A stretch of DNA of 38,832 nt from CADEEV01 sp032127875 (GTDB lineage Bacteria; Acidobacteriota; Vicinamibacteria; Fen-336), in contig JAQBHI010000019.1 of NCBI GenBank assembly GCA_032127875.1, positions 1-38,832 on the forward strand. The letters run 5' to 3'. Every line of letters starts with the position of its first letter. Positions within the stretch are counted from its first letter, which is position 1. The notes beneath the pieces are model-generated. The model saw nothing but the letters and a program-made list of their open reading frames with translations, was not told the DNA's origin and did no database searches. The position numbers were made by a program, and so were the translations under genes. Below are positions 1 through 6,939 of this stretch, one piece after another.

Positions 1-686
1 CGCAGCTGGTCCACTCCAAGGACGGCACGCCGGTCCGCTTCGCCTCGCGGCCGGTCGCGATCCAGGCGCTGCTCGGCCCCGACGCCGGGCAGACGCTGGC
101 GGAGGCCGGGGCAACTCCCCCGGAGGCCGCGCCGCAGTCCCACAGAGCAGTAGAGATCGCGGGGCAAGCGGTGCGCATCGTGCGCGCGACGGACCTGCCG
201 GGAGGGGCGCTCGTCATTCACGTCGCGCCCGAAGGCTCTGAGGCCGTGACCGAGGCGCTGCGTGCCTCGGGTGCGGGCAGCCTGGACCGGAGCGAATTCA
301 ATGCGATGCGGATCGAGGAAGGCCGGCCGCTCTTCGGCATCGACGTCACCGAGGACAATCTGCTCCATGAGACCGGCCTGCTCGACGAGTACCATTCGGC
401 GGCGAAGGGGTGCTACGTGGGCCAGGAAGTGGTGGCGCGCCTCGAAGCCCGCGGCGGAAACGTGAACAAGCTGCTGCGAGGACTCCAGCTTACGGCGCCC
501 GCGGCTGCGGGAGCCGCGATCAGCGCGGCCGGGCAGCCGGTGGGGCGCATCGCCAGCGCCGCCGTCTCCCAGCAACGAGGCCCGATCGCGATGGGCTACC
601 TGCATCGCAACCACGCGGCCCCCGGCACCGCCGTCGAGGTGGCGGGCGCCAAGGCCACCGTCGTCTCACTGCCGATGGGCTCATGA
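1..686 (+). CDS. ygfZ: YgfZ/GcvT-like folate-binding protein, 5' truncated
   Basis: The frame is open from the window edge, so the N-terminus lies outside; about 227 codons are visible. YgfZ proteins bind tetrahydrofolate and support iron-sulfur cluster enzymes. The family hallmark K-G-C-Y-x-G-Q-E is present as KGCYVGQEV at about nt 405-431, followed by a conserved arginine-rich turn and a C-terminal beta-barrel-like part. The visible part fits the C-terminal two thirds of a family member of about 300-330 residues. A GTG at 171 is internal, because upstream codons in the same frame are protein-like, so it is not the start. The stop overlaps the next gene as ATGA, implying translational coupling. 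An aminomethyltransferase GcvT is less likely because of the KGCYxGQE signature. Confidence 0.85.
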   Translation, partial: QLVHSKDGTPVRFASRPVAIQALLGPDAGQTLAEAGATPPEAAPQSHRAVEIAGQAVRIVRATDLPGGALVIHVAPEGSEAVTEALRASGAGSLDRSEFNAMRIEEGRPLFGIDVTEDNLLHETGLLDEYHSAAKGCYVGQEVVARLEARGGNVNKLLRGLQLTAPAAAGAAISAAGQPVGRIASAAVSQQRGPIAMGYLHRNHAAPGTAVEVAGAKATVVSLPMGS

Positions 687-1225
687 AGATCTACACGCGC
701 ACCGGGGACGAAGGCGAAACGGGACTCGTCGACGGCTCGCGGGTTGGCAAGGACTCGGTACGCGTCTCCGCCTATGGCGACGTCGACGAGTTGAACGCGC
801 TGATCGGCGTGGTGCTGGCCCACTCGAGCGACGCGAAGCTGGGCGAGCTGCTGCGCGGCATCCAGCGCGACCTGTTCGCGCTCGGCGCGCAGCTTGCCGA
901 CCCCAAGGACCGCGTCGCGGCGCGCAAGGCCAAGGTGCGCGTCGTTCCCGAGCACGTGGCCGTCCTCGAGAAGGCCATCGACGCGCGCGCGTCCGAGCTG
1001 CCGCCGCTCACGGCCTTCATCCTTCCGGGCGGCTCGCCGCTCGGAGCATTTCTGCACCTGGCGCGGACCGTCTGCCGCCGCGCCGAGCGCAACGTCGTGG
1101 CGCTCTCGCGACAGCAGAACGTGGACCCGGTGCTCATCGTCTATCTGAACCGGCTCTCGGACCTGCTCTTCGTCCTCGCTCGCCACGAAAACCATCGGCT
1201 GGGCCAGCACGAAGACCGCTGGTGA
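683..1225 (+). CDS. pduO: PduO-type ATP:cob(I)alamin adenosyltransferase
   Basis: The protein has 180 residues. It transfers the adenosyl group of ATP to cob(I)alamin to make coenzyme B12. The N-terminal ATP-binding signature YTRTGDEGETGL is at residues 4-15, and the AYGDVDELNA segment follows near residue 32. The C-terminal half carries the expected LPGGSPLGAFLHLARTVCRRAER helix, containing the R-x-x-x-R-R-A-E-R pattern, and the VYLNRLSDLLFVLAR helix. Length is normal for the family. The ATG overlaps the preceding stop (ATGA) and the stop overlaps the next start (GTGA), so three genes form one operon. No B12-dependent enzyme lies in the window, so the client enzyme is unknown. Confidence 0.93.
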   Translation: MKIYTRTGDEGETGLVDGSRVGKDSVRVSAYGDVDELNALIGVVLAHSSDAKLGELLRGIQRDLFALGAQLADPKDRVAARKAKVRVVPEHVAVLEKAIDARASELPPLTAFILPGGSPLGAFLHLARTVCRRAERNVVALSRQQNVDPVLIVYLNRLSDLLFVLARHENHRLGQHEDRW

Positions 1226-1470
1226 GGCTCCGGCCCGGGATCCTGGCAGAGCTATCTGCACACGGCGTCACAGCGGGTCCTGACGACACGCCCGCCACGC
1301 TGCGCGAGCGCCTGAACGACGCGTACCTCGAGGACGTGCGCCGCCTGCGCGATCGCCAGCGCGCCGGCGAGATCCCGCTCCCGGACTACTCGAGTCACGT
1401 CCGACGGCTGAAGGAGTCCTACCCCCTGCTTGGGCTCCCTCTCGAGCAGTGGCTCGCGCCTTCCGACTGA
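1222..1470 (+). CDS. Small conserved-looking protein of unknown function (82 aa)
   Basis: It starts with GTG inside the stop of the adenosyltransferase gene (GTGA overlap), so it is probably translationally coupled. It is a charged, helical, cytosolic protein without signal peptide or membrane segment. The middle is rich in Arg, Glu and Asp (LRERLNDAYLEDVRRLRDRQ) and the C-terminus ends PLLGLPLEQWLAPSD. I do not recognise a named family. Its last 77 bases recur in degenerate form at 1626-1700, which suggests that this or a related gene was once duplicated or copied here. The coding call rests on the overlap, codon usage like its neighbours and low-complexity-free sequence. Confidence 0.65.
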   Translation: MRLRPGILAELSAHGVTAGPDDTPATLRERLNDAYLEDVRRLRDRQRAGEIPLPDYSSHVRRLKESYPLLGLPLEQWLAPSD

Positions 1471-1516
1471 TTTCTGCCGCTCGAGAACTGTAGCGGGGCC
1501 GTGCGTAGCCAGCAGC

Positions 1517-1618
1517 CCACCAGGGGCCGTCCGGTGCGTCGGGCTCGGACTCGCGCCAGAGCTTGAGCTTGTACAGGTTCTCTTCGCTGATCTTGCGTTC
1601 CTTCACGCGCTTTGCAGA
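1517..1618 (-). pseudogene. Possible remnant of an unknown gene
   Basis: On the minus strand about 34 codons read as a plausible protein segment (KERKISEENLYKLKLWRES, then DAPDGPW), unlike the arginine- and serine-rich translations of shadow frames. On both sides the frame degenerates into low-quality sequence. It lies between the intact 3' end of the 82-residue gene and its degenerate copy. I read it as a fragment of a gene broken by rearrangement. The identity is unknown and the call is tentative. Confidence 0.3.
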
Positions 1619-1625
1619 CAACGAC

Positions 1626-1700
1626 GTCACGTCCAGCGGCTCAAGGCGCCGGACCCCTGCTTGGGTGCCTCTCGACAAATGGCTGGAGCCGTCTGGTTAG
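1626..1700 (+). pseudogene. Degenerate copy of the 3' end of the upstream 82-aa gene
   Basis: The 75 bases align with 1394-1470 at roughly 70 percent identity by eye, including a shared CCCTGCTTGGG core, with two single-base deletions in this copy. The peptide starts HVQRLK (compare HVRRLK) and, after a frameshift, ends PLDKWLEPSG-stop (compare PLEQWLAPSD-stop). It abuts the end of the PIN toxin gene. It therefore looks like a broken paralogue fragment marking a rearrangement or insertion boundary. Confidence 0.6.
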
Positions 1701-2125
1701 TCGTTACGAGGACCCCGGAGCGGCAACTGGCCACGGGCGAACCGCTCGATCAACTGCCGCGGGCTGAGGCTCGCCACGCCCTGGTAGGCGCCGAGCGCGA
1801 GCAAGTCGCCGTCGCCGGTGACGATGGCTTCCGCCCGGCCCGCGATTGCTGTGGCTAGAACCCAATCATCGTCGGTGTCGCGGCAGGTAGGCGCCGCCAG
1901 CGGCTGCGGTTCGACCCAGGTGGCGTGGCGATGATAGAGATCGAGGAGCGGCAGGTCGTCCGCGGCAAGGCTGAACTTGTCTTGTAGCTTCTGCACGAGC
2001 TCGTCCCACAGGAAGCGGGAGAGGATCGCGGTGTGGTCGGGCAAGTGCGTCTCGACCAACTCGTGACAGAGGCCTTCGGACACCAGTCCGGCCACGATCA
2101 CGTTGGTGTCGAAGACGAGCCTCAC
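1697..2125 (-). CDS. PIN-domain toxin (VapC-like ribonuclease)
   Basis: The protein has 142 residues. PIN toxins are Mg-dependent endoribonucleases that cut tRNA, rRNA or mRNA when freed from their antitoxin. The acidic PIN residues are visible: Asp6 in VFDTNV, the Glu of LWDELVQKL, the DTDDDWVLATA cluster, and the Asp pair of VTGDGDLL near the C-terminus. The organisation resembles the COG1569 PIN group. The GTG start overlaps the antitoxin stop (GTGA on the minus strand), so it is translated with the upstream gene at 2122-2340. The surrounding debris at 1517-1700 suggests that the pair arrived as an accessory module. Confidence 0.88.
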   Translation of the reverse strand: MRLVFDTNVIVAGLVSEGLCHELVETHLPDHTAILSRFLWDELVQKLQDKFSLAADDLPLLDLYHRHATWVEPQPLAAPTCRDTDDDWVLATAIAGRAEAIVTGDGDLLALGAYQGVASLSPRQLIERFARGQLPLRGPRND

Positions 2126-2340
2126 GAGATCAGCCGAAACACCTCTTCGTCGGTGAAGATTCCTTTGGCCCGAGCGCGGGGGACGGCGATGCGGCGGGAC
2201 TCCTGCGTTGCGTCTTGCCAGAGCTTTCGAAAGATGGCGAGCCGAACGTATTCGCTGATCGTGAGTCCGTTCTCCCGAGCCGCCCGCTCGATGAGCTGCT
2301 TGCTCTTGCCGGGCAGGCTGAGCGTCAAGGTTTTTCGCAT
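2122..2340 (-). CDS. Ribbon-helix-helix antitoxin partner of the PIN toxin
   Basis: The protein has 72 residues. I chose the ATG at 2340 rather than the longer frame to 2400, because MRKTLTLSLPGKSKQLIE is a typical RHH beginning and a weak AGGG lies just before it. The beta-strand KTLTLSL and the two helices (KSKQLIERAARENGL; ISEYVRLAIFRKLWQD) fit a MetJ/Arc/CopG-type DNA-binding fold. The C-terminal tail (IAVPRARAKGIFTDEEVFRLIS) would wrap the toxin. It is first in the pair and overlaps the toxin by four bases. By family rule the complex should repress its own promoter, which should lie just above 2340. Confidence 0.85.
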   Translation of the reverse strand: MRKTLTLSLPGKSKQLIERAARENGLTISEYVRLAIFRKLWQDATQESRRIAVPRARAKGIFTDEEVFRLIS

Positions 2341-2785
2341 CCCTGTAACGTTAGATCGCACAGGGAACCGAGTCAAGCTCCGCGTGCGTCTTGGCCACAC
2401 TCACGATCGTCAACAGTTCAGGGCGCCAGCTTGTCGATCAGCCTCTGGAGGATTTGGCCATCAGGGGTCAAGCGGTAGTCTTCGGCGAATCCCCTCACCT
2501 GAAGCAGCCCGCTGCAACGCTCCCATAGATTTGCACAAGCAGCCACCGATAACATCACACGCGTAGGTTGCCGCAGGAGCGCCAGGCAAGCGCAACTCCC
2601 CACCGCCGTCGGGTTAGCTGATGCCTTTGCATGCGGCGTCGTCAAACCGTCTGTCGGCTCTCCCCCGCTAGGACCTGTCGAAGCCGGTCTACAAACTGCT
2701 TGAGCGCGGCATAGGCTTTCCAAGTCTGAACTTCACCAACGAAGCACGCCAAAAGCAAGAAATACGATAATCCCAAGATTGCCCC
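2341..2785. other. 445-bp stretch with no supported gene
   Basis: Between the antitoxin start and a small minus-strand frame there is no convincing coding region. A 101-codon minus-strand frame at 2418-2723 has an implausible cysteine-rich N-terminus, although its last 25 or so residues (ending LTPDGQILQRLIDKLAP) look protein-like and could be a gene scrap. Base composition becomes more AT-rich towards 2700-2810. The first part presumably holds the promoter of the toxin-antitoxin pair. I see no transposase remnant or clear terminal repeats. Confidence 0.5.
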
Positions 2786-3070
2786 TTAGTATGAACGATT
2801 GCAAAAACTGCGACCCCTAACCAGACCAGCTCCTGCGGTATGAACAGTTAGGGGCGCGCGCACTGCGATCTGAACGACACCCCTTTCGGCGACCTGTGCG
2901 AGGCTGCCTGGAACCCCTGCGGCAAGCGCGTCCAGTGATGGACTGGCCAGCTTGCTGGCCTCCGTGAGTTGCGCCACGACGCCATCGCGGGAGAGCTGAG
3001 TCCGCAGCTCGATCAACTCTCCTCGTAGGAGCAGTCGCACGAGTGACAACTGCGCGGATGCTGGGTTCAT
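2786..3070 (-). CDS. Possible small unknown protein (94 aa)
   Basis: Its ATG (3068-3070) overlaps the stop of the upstream minus-strand gene as ATGA, the arrangement used by many true gene pairs in this window. The central segment, LRTQLSRDGVVAQLTEASKL, reads as a regular helix-forming protein. The last 25 or so residues run into AT-richer sequence and look poor, so the gene could be frayed at its 3' end. I do not recognise a family. The call is tentative. Confidence 0.35.
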   Translation of the reverse strand: MNPASAQLSLVRLLLRGELIELRTQLSRDGVVAQLTEASKLASPSLDALAAGVPGSLAQVAERGVVQIAVRAPLTVHTAGAGLVRGRSFCNRSY

Positions 3071-3567
3071 CGAGAGCGCTCATGGCTCGTAGGAGCCGGG
3101 ACGATCTGGGAGTGGCGAACCGCCTCGAACACCTTGCCCGCGATCTCGCGGCTGACGCCTTCGCGCAGTGTGCCGCACGGCACGCTGCGGCCAGCGCCGC
3201 CGCGCTCATAGACGACCACGTCCCAGCGCTCGCGGCCTTCGTATTCTTCGGCCGCGGGCGGCTCCGGCAGGCTTGCCCCGTGCCGGGTCCAGCTTGCCAT
3301 CACGCCGCCGTTCAGCAGCATCCGCGCTCCGATCACCTCGGCGCGCGCCAGGTTGTGCGTCCCCCATGCGAAGCCGCCGGCGTCTTCGATGAAGAAGACC
3401 ACGTCGTCGCCGAGCGGGATTTCGGCGACGACGCGCCGGCCCCGCTGCTCCTCGGCCAGGCGCGAGCGCTCGCGGCTGCGCTTGGCGAAGCGCAGGCCCA
3501 TGGCGAAGCGGAACAGGCTGAAGAGCGACAGCACGAAGGCGATGGCGACGAGCGCGAGGACGATCAT
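3067..3567 (-). CDS. Membrane-anchored protein of unknown function (166 aa)
   Basis: The N-terminus is a single hydrophobic segment (about residues 2-22, MIVLALVAIAFVLSLFSLF) followed by a basic stretch FAKRSRERSR, the usual inside-positive flank of a signal anchor. The remaining roughly 125 residues form a soluble domain with several aromatic beta-strand-like segments (VVFFIEDAGGFAWG, WDVVVYERGG). I do not recognise the family. The ATG at 3567 is preceded by a GGAAGGA ribosome site and by a TAGAAT -10-like box at 3584-3589. It is divergent from the HAD gene, with 27 bp between the two starts. The long overlapping antisense frame is a shadow of the HAD gene. Confidence 0.7.
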   Translation of the reverse strand: MIVLALVAIAFVLSLFSLFRFAMGLRFAKRSRERSRLAEEQRGRRVVAEIPLGDDVVFFIEDAGGFAWGTHNLARAEVIGARMLLNGGVMASWTRHGASLPEPPAAEEYEGRERWDVVVYERGGAGRSVPCGTLREGVSREIAGKVFEAVRHSQIVPAPTSHERSR

Positions 3568-3594
3568 GTATCCTTCCGGGCGGATTCTACCTGG

Positions 3595-4269
3595 ATGCGG
3601 GCAGCGCTCTTCGATTTCGATGGCGTGCTGGTGAACAGCGAGCCTCTGCACTTCGGCGCGTTGCGGGATGCGCTCGCCCGCGAGGGCGTCGCGATCGACG
3701 AAGCCGAGTACCTGAACACGTATCTTGCGTACGACGACCGCGGGGCGATCCGCTTGGCCCTGGAACGCCACGGCGTCCGGTTCGATCGGGCGCGTGTCGA
3801 AGCGATCGCGCTGCTCAAGGCCGGCGACTTCGCGGCGCTCTTGCCCACGATTCCCTTCTTCCCCGGCGCCAAGGAACTGGTGCGCGCGCTCGCCGCCGAG
3901 GTGCCGGTCGCGATCGCCTCCGGCGCGCTGCACGGCGAGATGGACGCGATTCTCCGCGCCGGAGGGATCCGGGACGCGTTCAGCGCCATCGTCGGCGCCG
4001 ACGACGTGAGCCGCGGCAAGCCGCATCCCGAGCCCTACCTGACGGCCATGGCTGCGGTGAATGGTCACGATCCGGGCCTCAGGCCGGAGGATTGCCTGGT
4101 ATTCGAAGACGCGATGCCCGGCATCGCCGCGGCGCGTGCGGCGGGCATGCTCGTGGTCGCCGTCACGAACTCCTACCCCGCGCAGCGCCTCAGCGCGGCC
4201 CAGAAGATCGTCGCGACGCTCGAAGGCCTGACGCCGGCGCAACTGCGTCGCGACTTGTTCCCGAGCTGA
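3595..4269 (+). CDS. HAD-superfamily hydrolase, beta-phosphoglucomutase-like
   Basis: The protein has 224 residues. HAD motif I is FDFDGVL with the nucleophile Asp7 and acid Asp9. The helical cap spans about residues 15-85, motif II Ser is in AIASGAL, motif III Lys is in GKPHPEPY and motif IV is VFEDAMPG. This is the subfamily I arrangement of phosphatases and phosphomutases acting on small phosphorylated sugars or similar compounds. The substrate cannot be read from sequence. I used the ATG at 3595 because it directly precedes motif I; the frame continues upstream only as a shadow of the minus-strand gene. Its TGA overlaps the ATG of the next gene by one base (TGATG), indicating an operon with the SDR gene. 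Confidence 0.93.
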   Translation: MRAALFDFDGVLVNSEPLHFGALRDALAREGVAIDEAEYLNTYLAYDDRGAIRLALERHGVRFDRARVEAIALLKAGDFAALLPTIPFFPGAKELVRALAAEVPVAIASGALHGEMDAILRAGGIRDAFSAIVGADDVSRGKPHPEPYLTAMAAVNGHDPGLRPEDCLVFEDAMPGIAAARAAGMLVVAVTNSYPAQRLSAAQKIVATLEGLTPAQLRRDLFPS

Positions 4270-5108
4270 TGCCCTCGAAGTTCCTCGACCCGGAGCAGGC
4301 CAAGAAACACGCCGAACATCGCTACGACTTCGGCCGCAAGAGCCTGGGCGGCAAGGTGGTGCTGATCCCGGGCGGCGCCGGTGGCCTGGGTGCTTCGATC
4401 ACGGCGCTGCTGCTCCAGGAGGGCGCCTTGCCGGTCGTCGGCTATCGCTCGCAACGCGGCCGGGCGCTGGCGTTTCAGCAGAAGATGCAGGACCTCTACG
4501 GCGGCCCGATCACGCTCGTCGAGGGCGACATCGGCGACGCCGAAACGCGCGAGCGGTACCTGAAAACGGCGCTCGACGTGAAGGGCGATCTGTACGGCCT
4601 CGTGGCGCTGCCGGGCGATCCGGCGCGCGTCAAGCCAGCGGAGATCGACGCGGCGGCGCTCGAGGCTTCGTTCCGCGCGAACTACGCAGCGCCCGTGCTG
4701 CTGGCGCGGGCCGCCGCCGAGACCATGACGCGCAAGGCCACCAAGGGCGCGATCGTGCTGTTCTCGAGCATGCAGGGCGTGCACCCGTTCGAGGGCAGCC
4801 TCGCCTACGCGGGGCCCAAGGCGGCGCTCGCGCAGGCCGCTCGGATCCTGGCCAAGGAATATGGTGGCGCCTCCGACATCCGCGTCAACGTCGTGGCCCC
4901 GGGGGCGACCGGCGTGGGAATGGCGCGCGCCTCGATCGACGCCGGCAAGTACGACCCCTACGTCGAGCGGGGTGTGGTTCCGCGCTTCGGTCGTCCCGAG
5001 GACGTCGCCAAGCTGGTGAGGCTGCTGCTCGAGCCTGATTCGTACATCACCGGCCAGGTGATCACGATCGATGGCGGCCTGACGCTGCGGCGGGACCGGC
5101 TGGCGTGA
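4269..5108 (+). CDS. Short-chain dehydrogenase/reductase
   Basis: The protein has 279 residues and a classical SDR Rossmann fold. The nucleotide-binding glycine motif is PGGAGGLGAS (residues 34-43), a proline variant of the usual T-G-x-x-x-G-x-G. The catalytic Ser is in FSSMQG (about residue 167) and the catalytic pair is Tyr180 and Lys184 in YAGPK. The C-terminal RFGRPEDVAKLVRLLL and ITGQVITIDGG segments are those of FabG-like reductases. An unusual N-terminal extension of about 25 residues precedes the fold. Coupling to the HAD phosphatase by TGATG suggests a shared pathway, but the substrate is unknown. Confidence 0.92.
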   Translation: MPSKFLDPEQAKKHAEHRYDFGRKSLGGKVVLIPGGAGGLGASITALLLQEGALPVVGYRSQRGRALAFQQKMQDLYGGPITLVEGDIGDAETRERYLKTALDVKGDLYGLVALPGDPARVKPAEIDAAALEASFRANYAAPVLLARAAAETMTRKATKGAIVLFSSMQGVHPFEGSLAYAGPKAALAQAARILAKEYGGASDIRVNVVAPGATGVGMARASIDAGKYDPYVERGVVPRFGRPEDVAKLVRLLLEPDSYITGQVITIDGGLTLRRDRLA

Positions 5109-5130
5109 TTCCTTGAGATAAGATCCAGCC

Positions 5131-5364
5131 ATGGACGCCGCGGAAATCAGGGCGCCAGGGCCAGGCGAGCAGCGGGAATGGGAGGCCGAGTTCGAAGCGG
5201 CGGCTCGCAGGCCTCTCGCCACGCGCTTCCGATACGCCTTCATCCACACCTACAAGCCGGTTCTGGACGACGCACCTTTCCGGACCTTCGCCACGATGGC
5301 GGAGTATCGCGAATGGTGTGCCGCCAGCTTGCCGGAGTGGCTCGGCTATGGCCCGGCGGTTTGA
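5131..5364 (+). CDS. Small protein paired with a nucleotidyltransferase (77 aa)
   Basis: The protein is acidic at the N-terminus and rich in aromatic residues at the C-terminus (TFATMAEYREWCAASLPEWL, then GYG). There is no signal peptide or membrane segment. I do not recognise a named domain. The last 17 bases overlap the nucleotidyltransferase gene, so the two are translated together, as antitoxin-toxin or subunit pairs often are. A TAAGAT -10-like hexamer ends only six bases before the ATG, so the mRNA may be leaderless. The aromatic tail is my best guess for the surface that contacts its partner. Confidence 0.7.
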   Translation: MDAAEIRAPGPGEQREWEAEFEAAARRPLATRFRYAFIHTYKPVLDDAPFRTFATMAEYREWCAASLPEWLGYGPAV

Positions 5365-5821
5365 GTACGCCCAGGCCGAGGAGATTCGTGAAGCGTTTCG
5401 GCGGCATGGCGTTCGCTATCTCTTCATCGGCAAGGCGGGGGCGATCCTGCTCGGCTACCCCGACACCACCCAGGACGCCGACGTCTTCGTCGAGAAGACG
5501 CCCGAGAACGGGAAGCGCGTCGCCGCGGCGCTTCGGGAACTCGGCTTCCCCTTGACCGAGCCACAAGTCGAAGAGGTAAGGCGCGGAAAGGACTTCGTCC
5601 AGATCCGCAATGGGCCCTTCGATCTGGATCTCGTGTTCGCGCCCGACGGCATCGAGACGTTCGAGGGCGCCTGGGCCCGGCGGGTCGAAGTCGAAGGCTT
5701 TGCGGTCTGCCACCTCGACGACATCATCGCGAGCAAGAGAGCCGCCAACCGGGTGAAGGACCGGGAGACGCTGCCACGGCTGCTCGCCTTCCGCGAGTAC
5801 TGGATGGGCCGGAGGCGCTGA
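5348..5821 (+). CDS. Minimal nucleotidyltransferase-fold protein, possible toxin
   Basis: The protein has 157 residues. The DNA polymerase beta-like nucleotidyltransferase core is visible: a glycine-containing segment FIGKAGAILLG (about residues 26-36), the metal-binding pair Asp43 and Asp45 in TQDADVFVE, and a further D-L-D at residues 92-94 in FDLDLVF. The C-terminal LDDIIASKRAANRVKDRETL helix is typical of DUF6036 or AbiEii-like relatives that carry a lysine-rich tail. Proteins of this kind transfer nucleotides to tRNA or proteins in toxin-antitoxin systems, but others are housekeeping enzymes. The ATG at 5348 lies inside the upstream 77-residue gene, supporting a pair. Confidence 0.8.
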   Translation: MARRFEYAQAEEIREAFRRHGVRYLFIGKAGAILLGYPDTTQDADVFVEKTPENGKRVAAALRELGFPLTEPQVEEVRRGKDFVQIRNGPFDLDLVFAPDGIETFEGAWARRVEVEGFAVCHLDDIIASKRAANRVKDRETLPRLLAFREYWMGRRR

Positions 5822-5853
5822 CTTCAGGGCGCCTGCCCAAGCGCGGAACTCCC

Positions 5854-5882
5854 TTGACGTCGCCCGCCCCGCACCTTAATCT
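5854..5882 (+). promoter_or_regulatory. Putative sigma-70 promoter, leaderless start
   Basis: TTGACG (5854-5859) and TAATCT (5877-5882) are separated by 17 bases. Only six bases follow before the ATG at 5889, so transcription would start at or next to the start codon. No Shine-Dalgarno sequence is present, which agrees with a leaderless mRNA. Confidence 0.45.
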
Positions 5883-5888
5883 GTTTCG

Positions 5889-6938
5889 ATGAACGGCATG
5901 AGAAGCTGCGCGCTGCTCGCGCTCACCACGTGCTTTGGCCTCGCCGGCTGCTCCCGGCCCTCGGCCACGGCCGAGGCGGAGGGCGTTCCCGAGGCGACGT
6001 CCTCGCGCATCGCGGCCAGGGTCGACGGCGCGGCGATCAGCTGGGACGAGATGGACGAGCGCGCGGCACAACGCCTGGTCGCCCTGCGCCAGGACGAGTA
6101 CGAGGCCCGCCTGGCGGCCCTGGACGACTTGATCTTCGAGAAGCTGCTCGCGAACGAAGCCAAAAAGCGCGGCGTGACAACCGAAGCGCTGCTGAACGAC
6201 GAGGTGGCGAGCAAGGCGCCGAAGCCCACGCCGGTCGAAGTGGCTGCGATCTACGAAGCGAACAAGCACCGGGTCGAGGGCCGGCCCAAGGAACAGGTCC
6301 TGGCCGAGATCGAAAACGGCGTCTACAACCAACGCCTGGCCACCCGGGAAAACGAATTCCACAAGGAGTTGCTCGGGAAGGGCGCCGTCGCCAAGCTGCT
6401 CGAGGCGCCGCGCTTCGAGATTGCGCTGCCAGCCACGAGCCCCAGCCTGGGGCCGAAGGAAGCCAGGGTCACGCTGGTCGAGTTTTCGGACTATCAGTGC
6501 CCGTATTGCCACCAGGCTCAGGGGGTCGTCGAGGAGATCCTGAAGAAGTACGACGGCAAGCTCCGCTTCGTGCACGGCGAGTACCCGCTGCCCCAGCACC
6601 CGCGCGCTTTCGCCGCGTCCGTGGCCTCGCGCTGCGCGGGGGACCAGGGCAAGTACTGGGACTACCACAAGGGCCTGCTGGGGGTGGCGAGCGATTACGG
6701 CGACGCGGACCTGCAGGCGCGGGCCAGCAAGCTCGGCCTGGACGCCGCCAGCTTCGGCGAATGCCTCGGCTCCGGGCGCCATGACGCCGCAATCGAAGCC
6801 TCGCGCCAGTTCGGCAGCGCCGTGGGCGTCAACAGCACGCCCACATTCTTCGTGAACGGCCGCAAGCTGCGCGGCATCCGCTCCATCGAAGACTTCGAGA
6901 CGATCTTCCGCGAAGAACTGGCCCGGGACGGCAGCTAG
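5889..6938 (+). CDS. DsbA-like thioredoxin-fold lipoprotein with SurA-like N-terminal region
   Basis: The protein has 349 residues. The signal peptide ends in the lipobox LAGC with Cys21, so it is a lipid-anchored periplasmic protein. Residues 40-185 are helical and resemble the N-terminal region of SurA/PpiC chaperones (ARVDGAAISWDEMDERAAQR, FEKLLANEAKKRGVT). Residues 190-349 form a DsbA/DsbC-type thioredoxin fold with the redox motif CPYC (Cys204, Cys207) and the cis-Pro in STPTFF (Pro318). It probably oxidises or isomerises disulfides in exported proteins. The chaperone-like part may deliver unfolded clients. The next gene begins two bases after the stop, although the functions seem unrelated. 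Confidence 0.88.
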   Translation: MNGMRSCALLALTTCFGLAGCSRPSATAEAEGVPEATSSRIAARVDGAAISWDEMDERAAQRLVALRQDEYEARLAALDDLIFEKLLANEAKKRGVTTEALLNDEVASKAPKPTPVEVAAIYEANKHRVEGRPKEQVLAEIENGVYNQRLATRENEFHKELLGKGAVAKLLEAPRFEIALPATSPSLGPKEARVTLVEFSDYQCPYCHQAQGVVEEILKKYDGKLRFVHGEYPLPQHPRAFAASVASRCAGDQGKYWDYHKGLLGVASDYGDADLQARASKLGLDAASFGECLGSGRHDAAIEASRQFGSAVGVNSTPTFFVNGRKLRGIRSIEDFETIFREELARDGS

Positions 6939-6939
6939 C

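Noticed and set aside
171..173. GTG as the start of the YgfZ-like gene
   Set aside because: The same frame continues upstream to the window edge with protein-like sequence, so this GTG is internal.
2418..2723. 101-codon minus-strand frame
   Set aside because: Implausible cysteine-rich N-terminus, no coupling to neighbours and no family; only the last 25 or so residues look protein-like.
2814..2854. Inverted repeat CCCCTAAC/GTTAGGGG
   Set aside because: The arms are only eight bases with a 25-base spacer, and no transposase or target duplication is seen, so I do not call a mobile element.
3067..4242. Long minus-strand frame including the antisense of the HAD gene
   Set aside because: Only its last 166 codons, starting at 3567, look like protein; the rest is a shadow of the HAD phosphatase.
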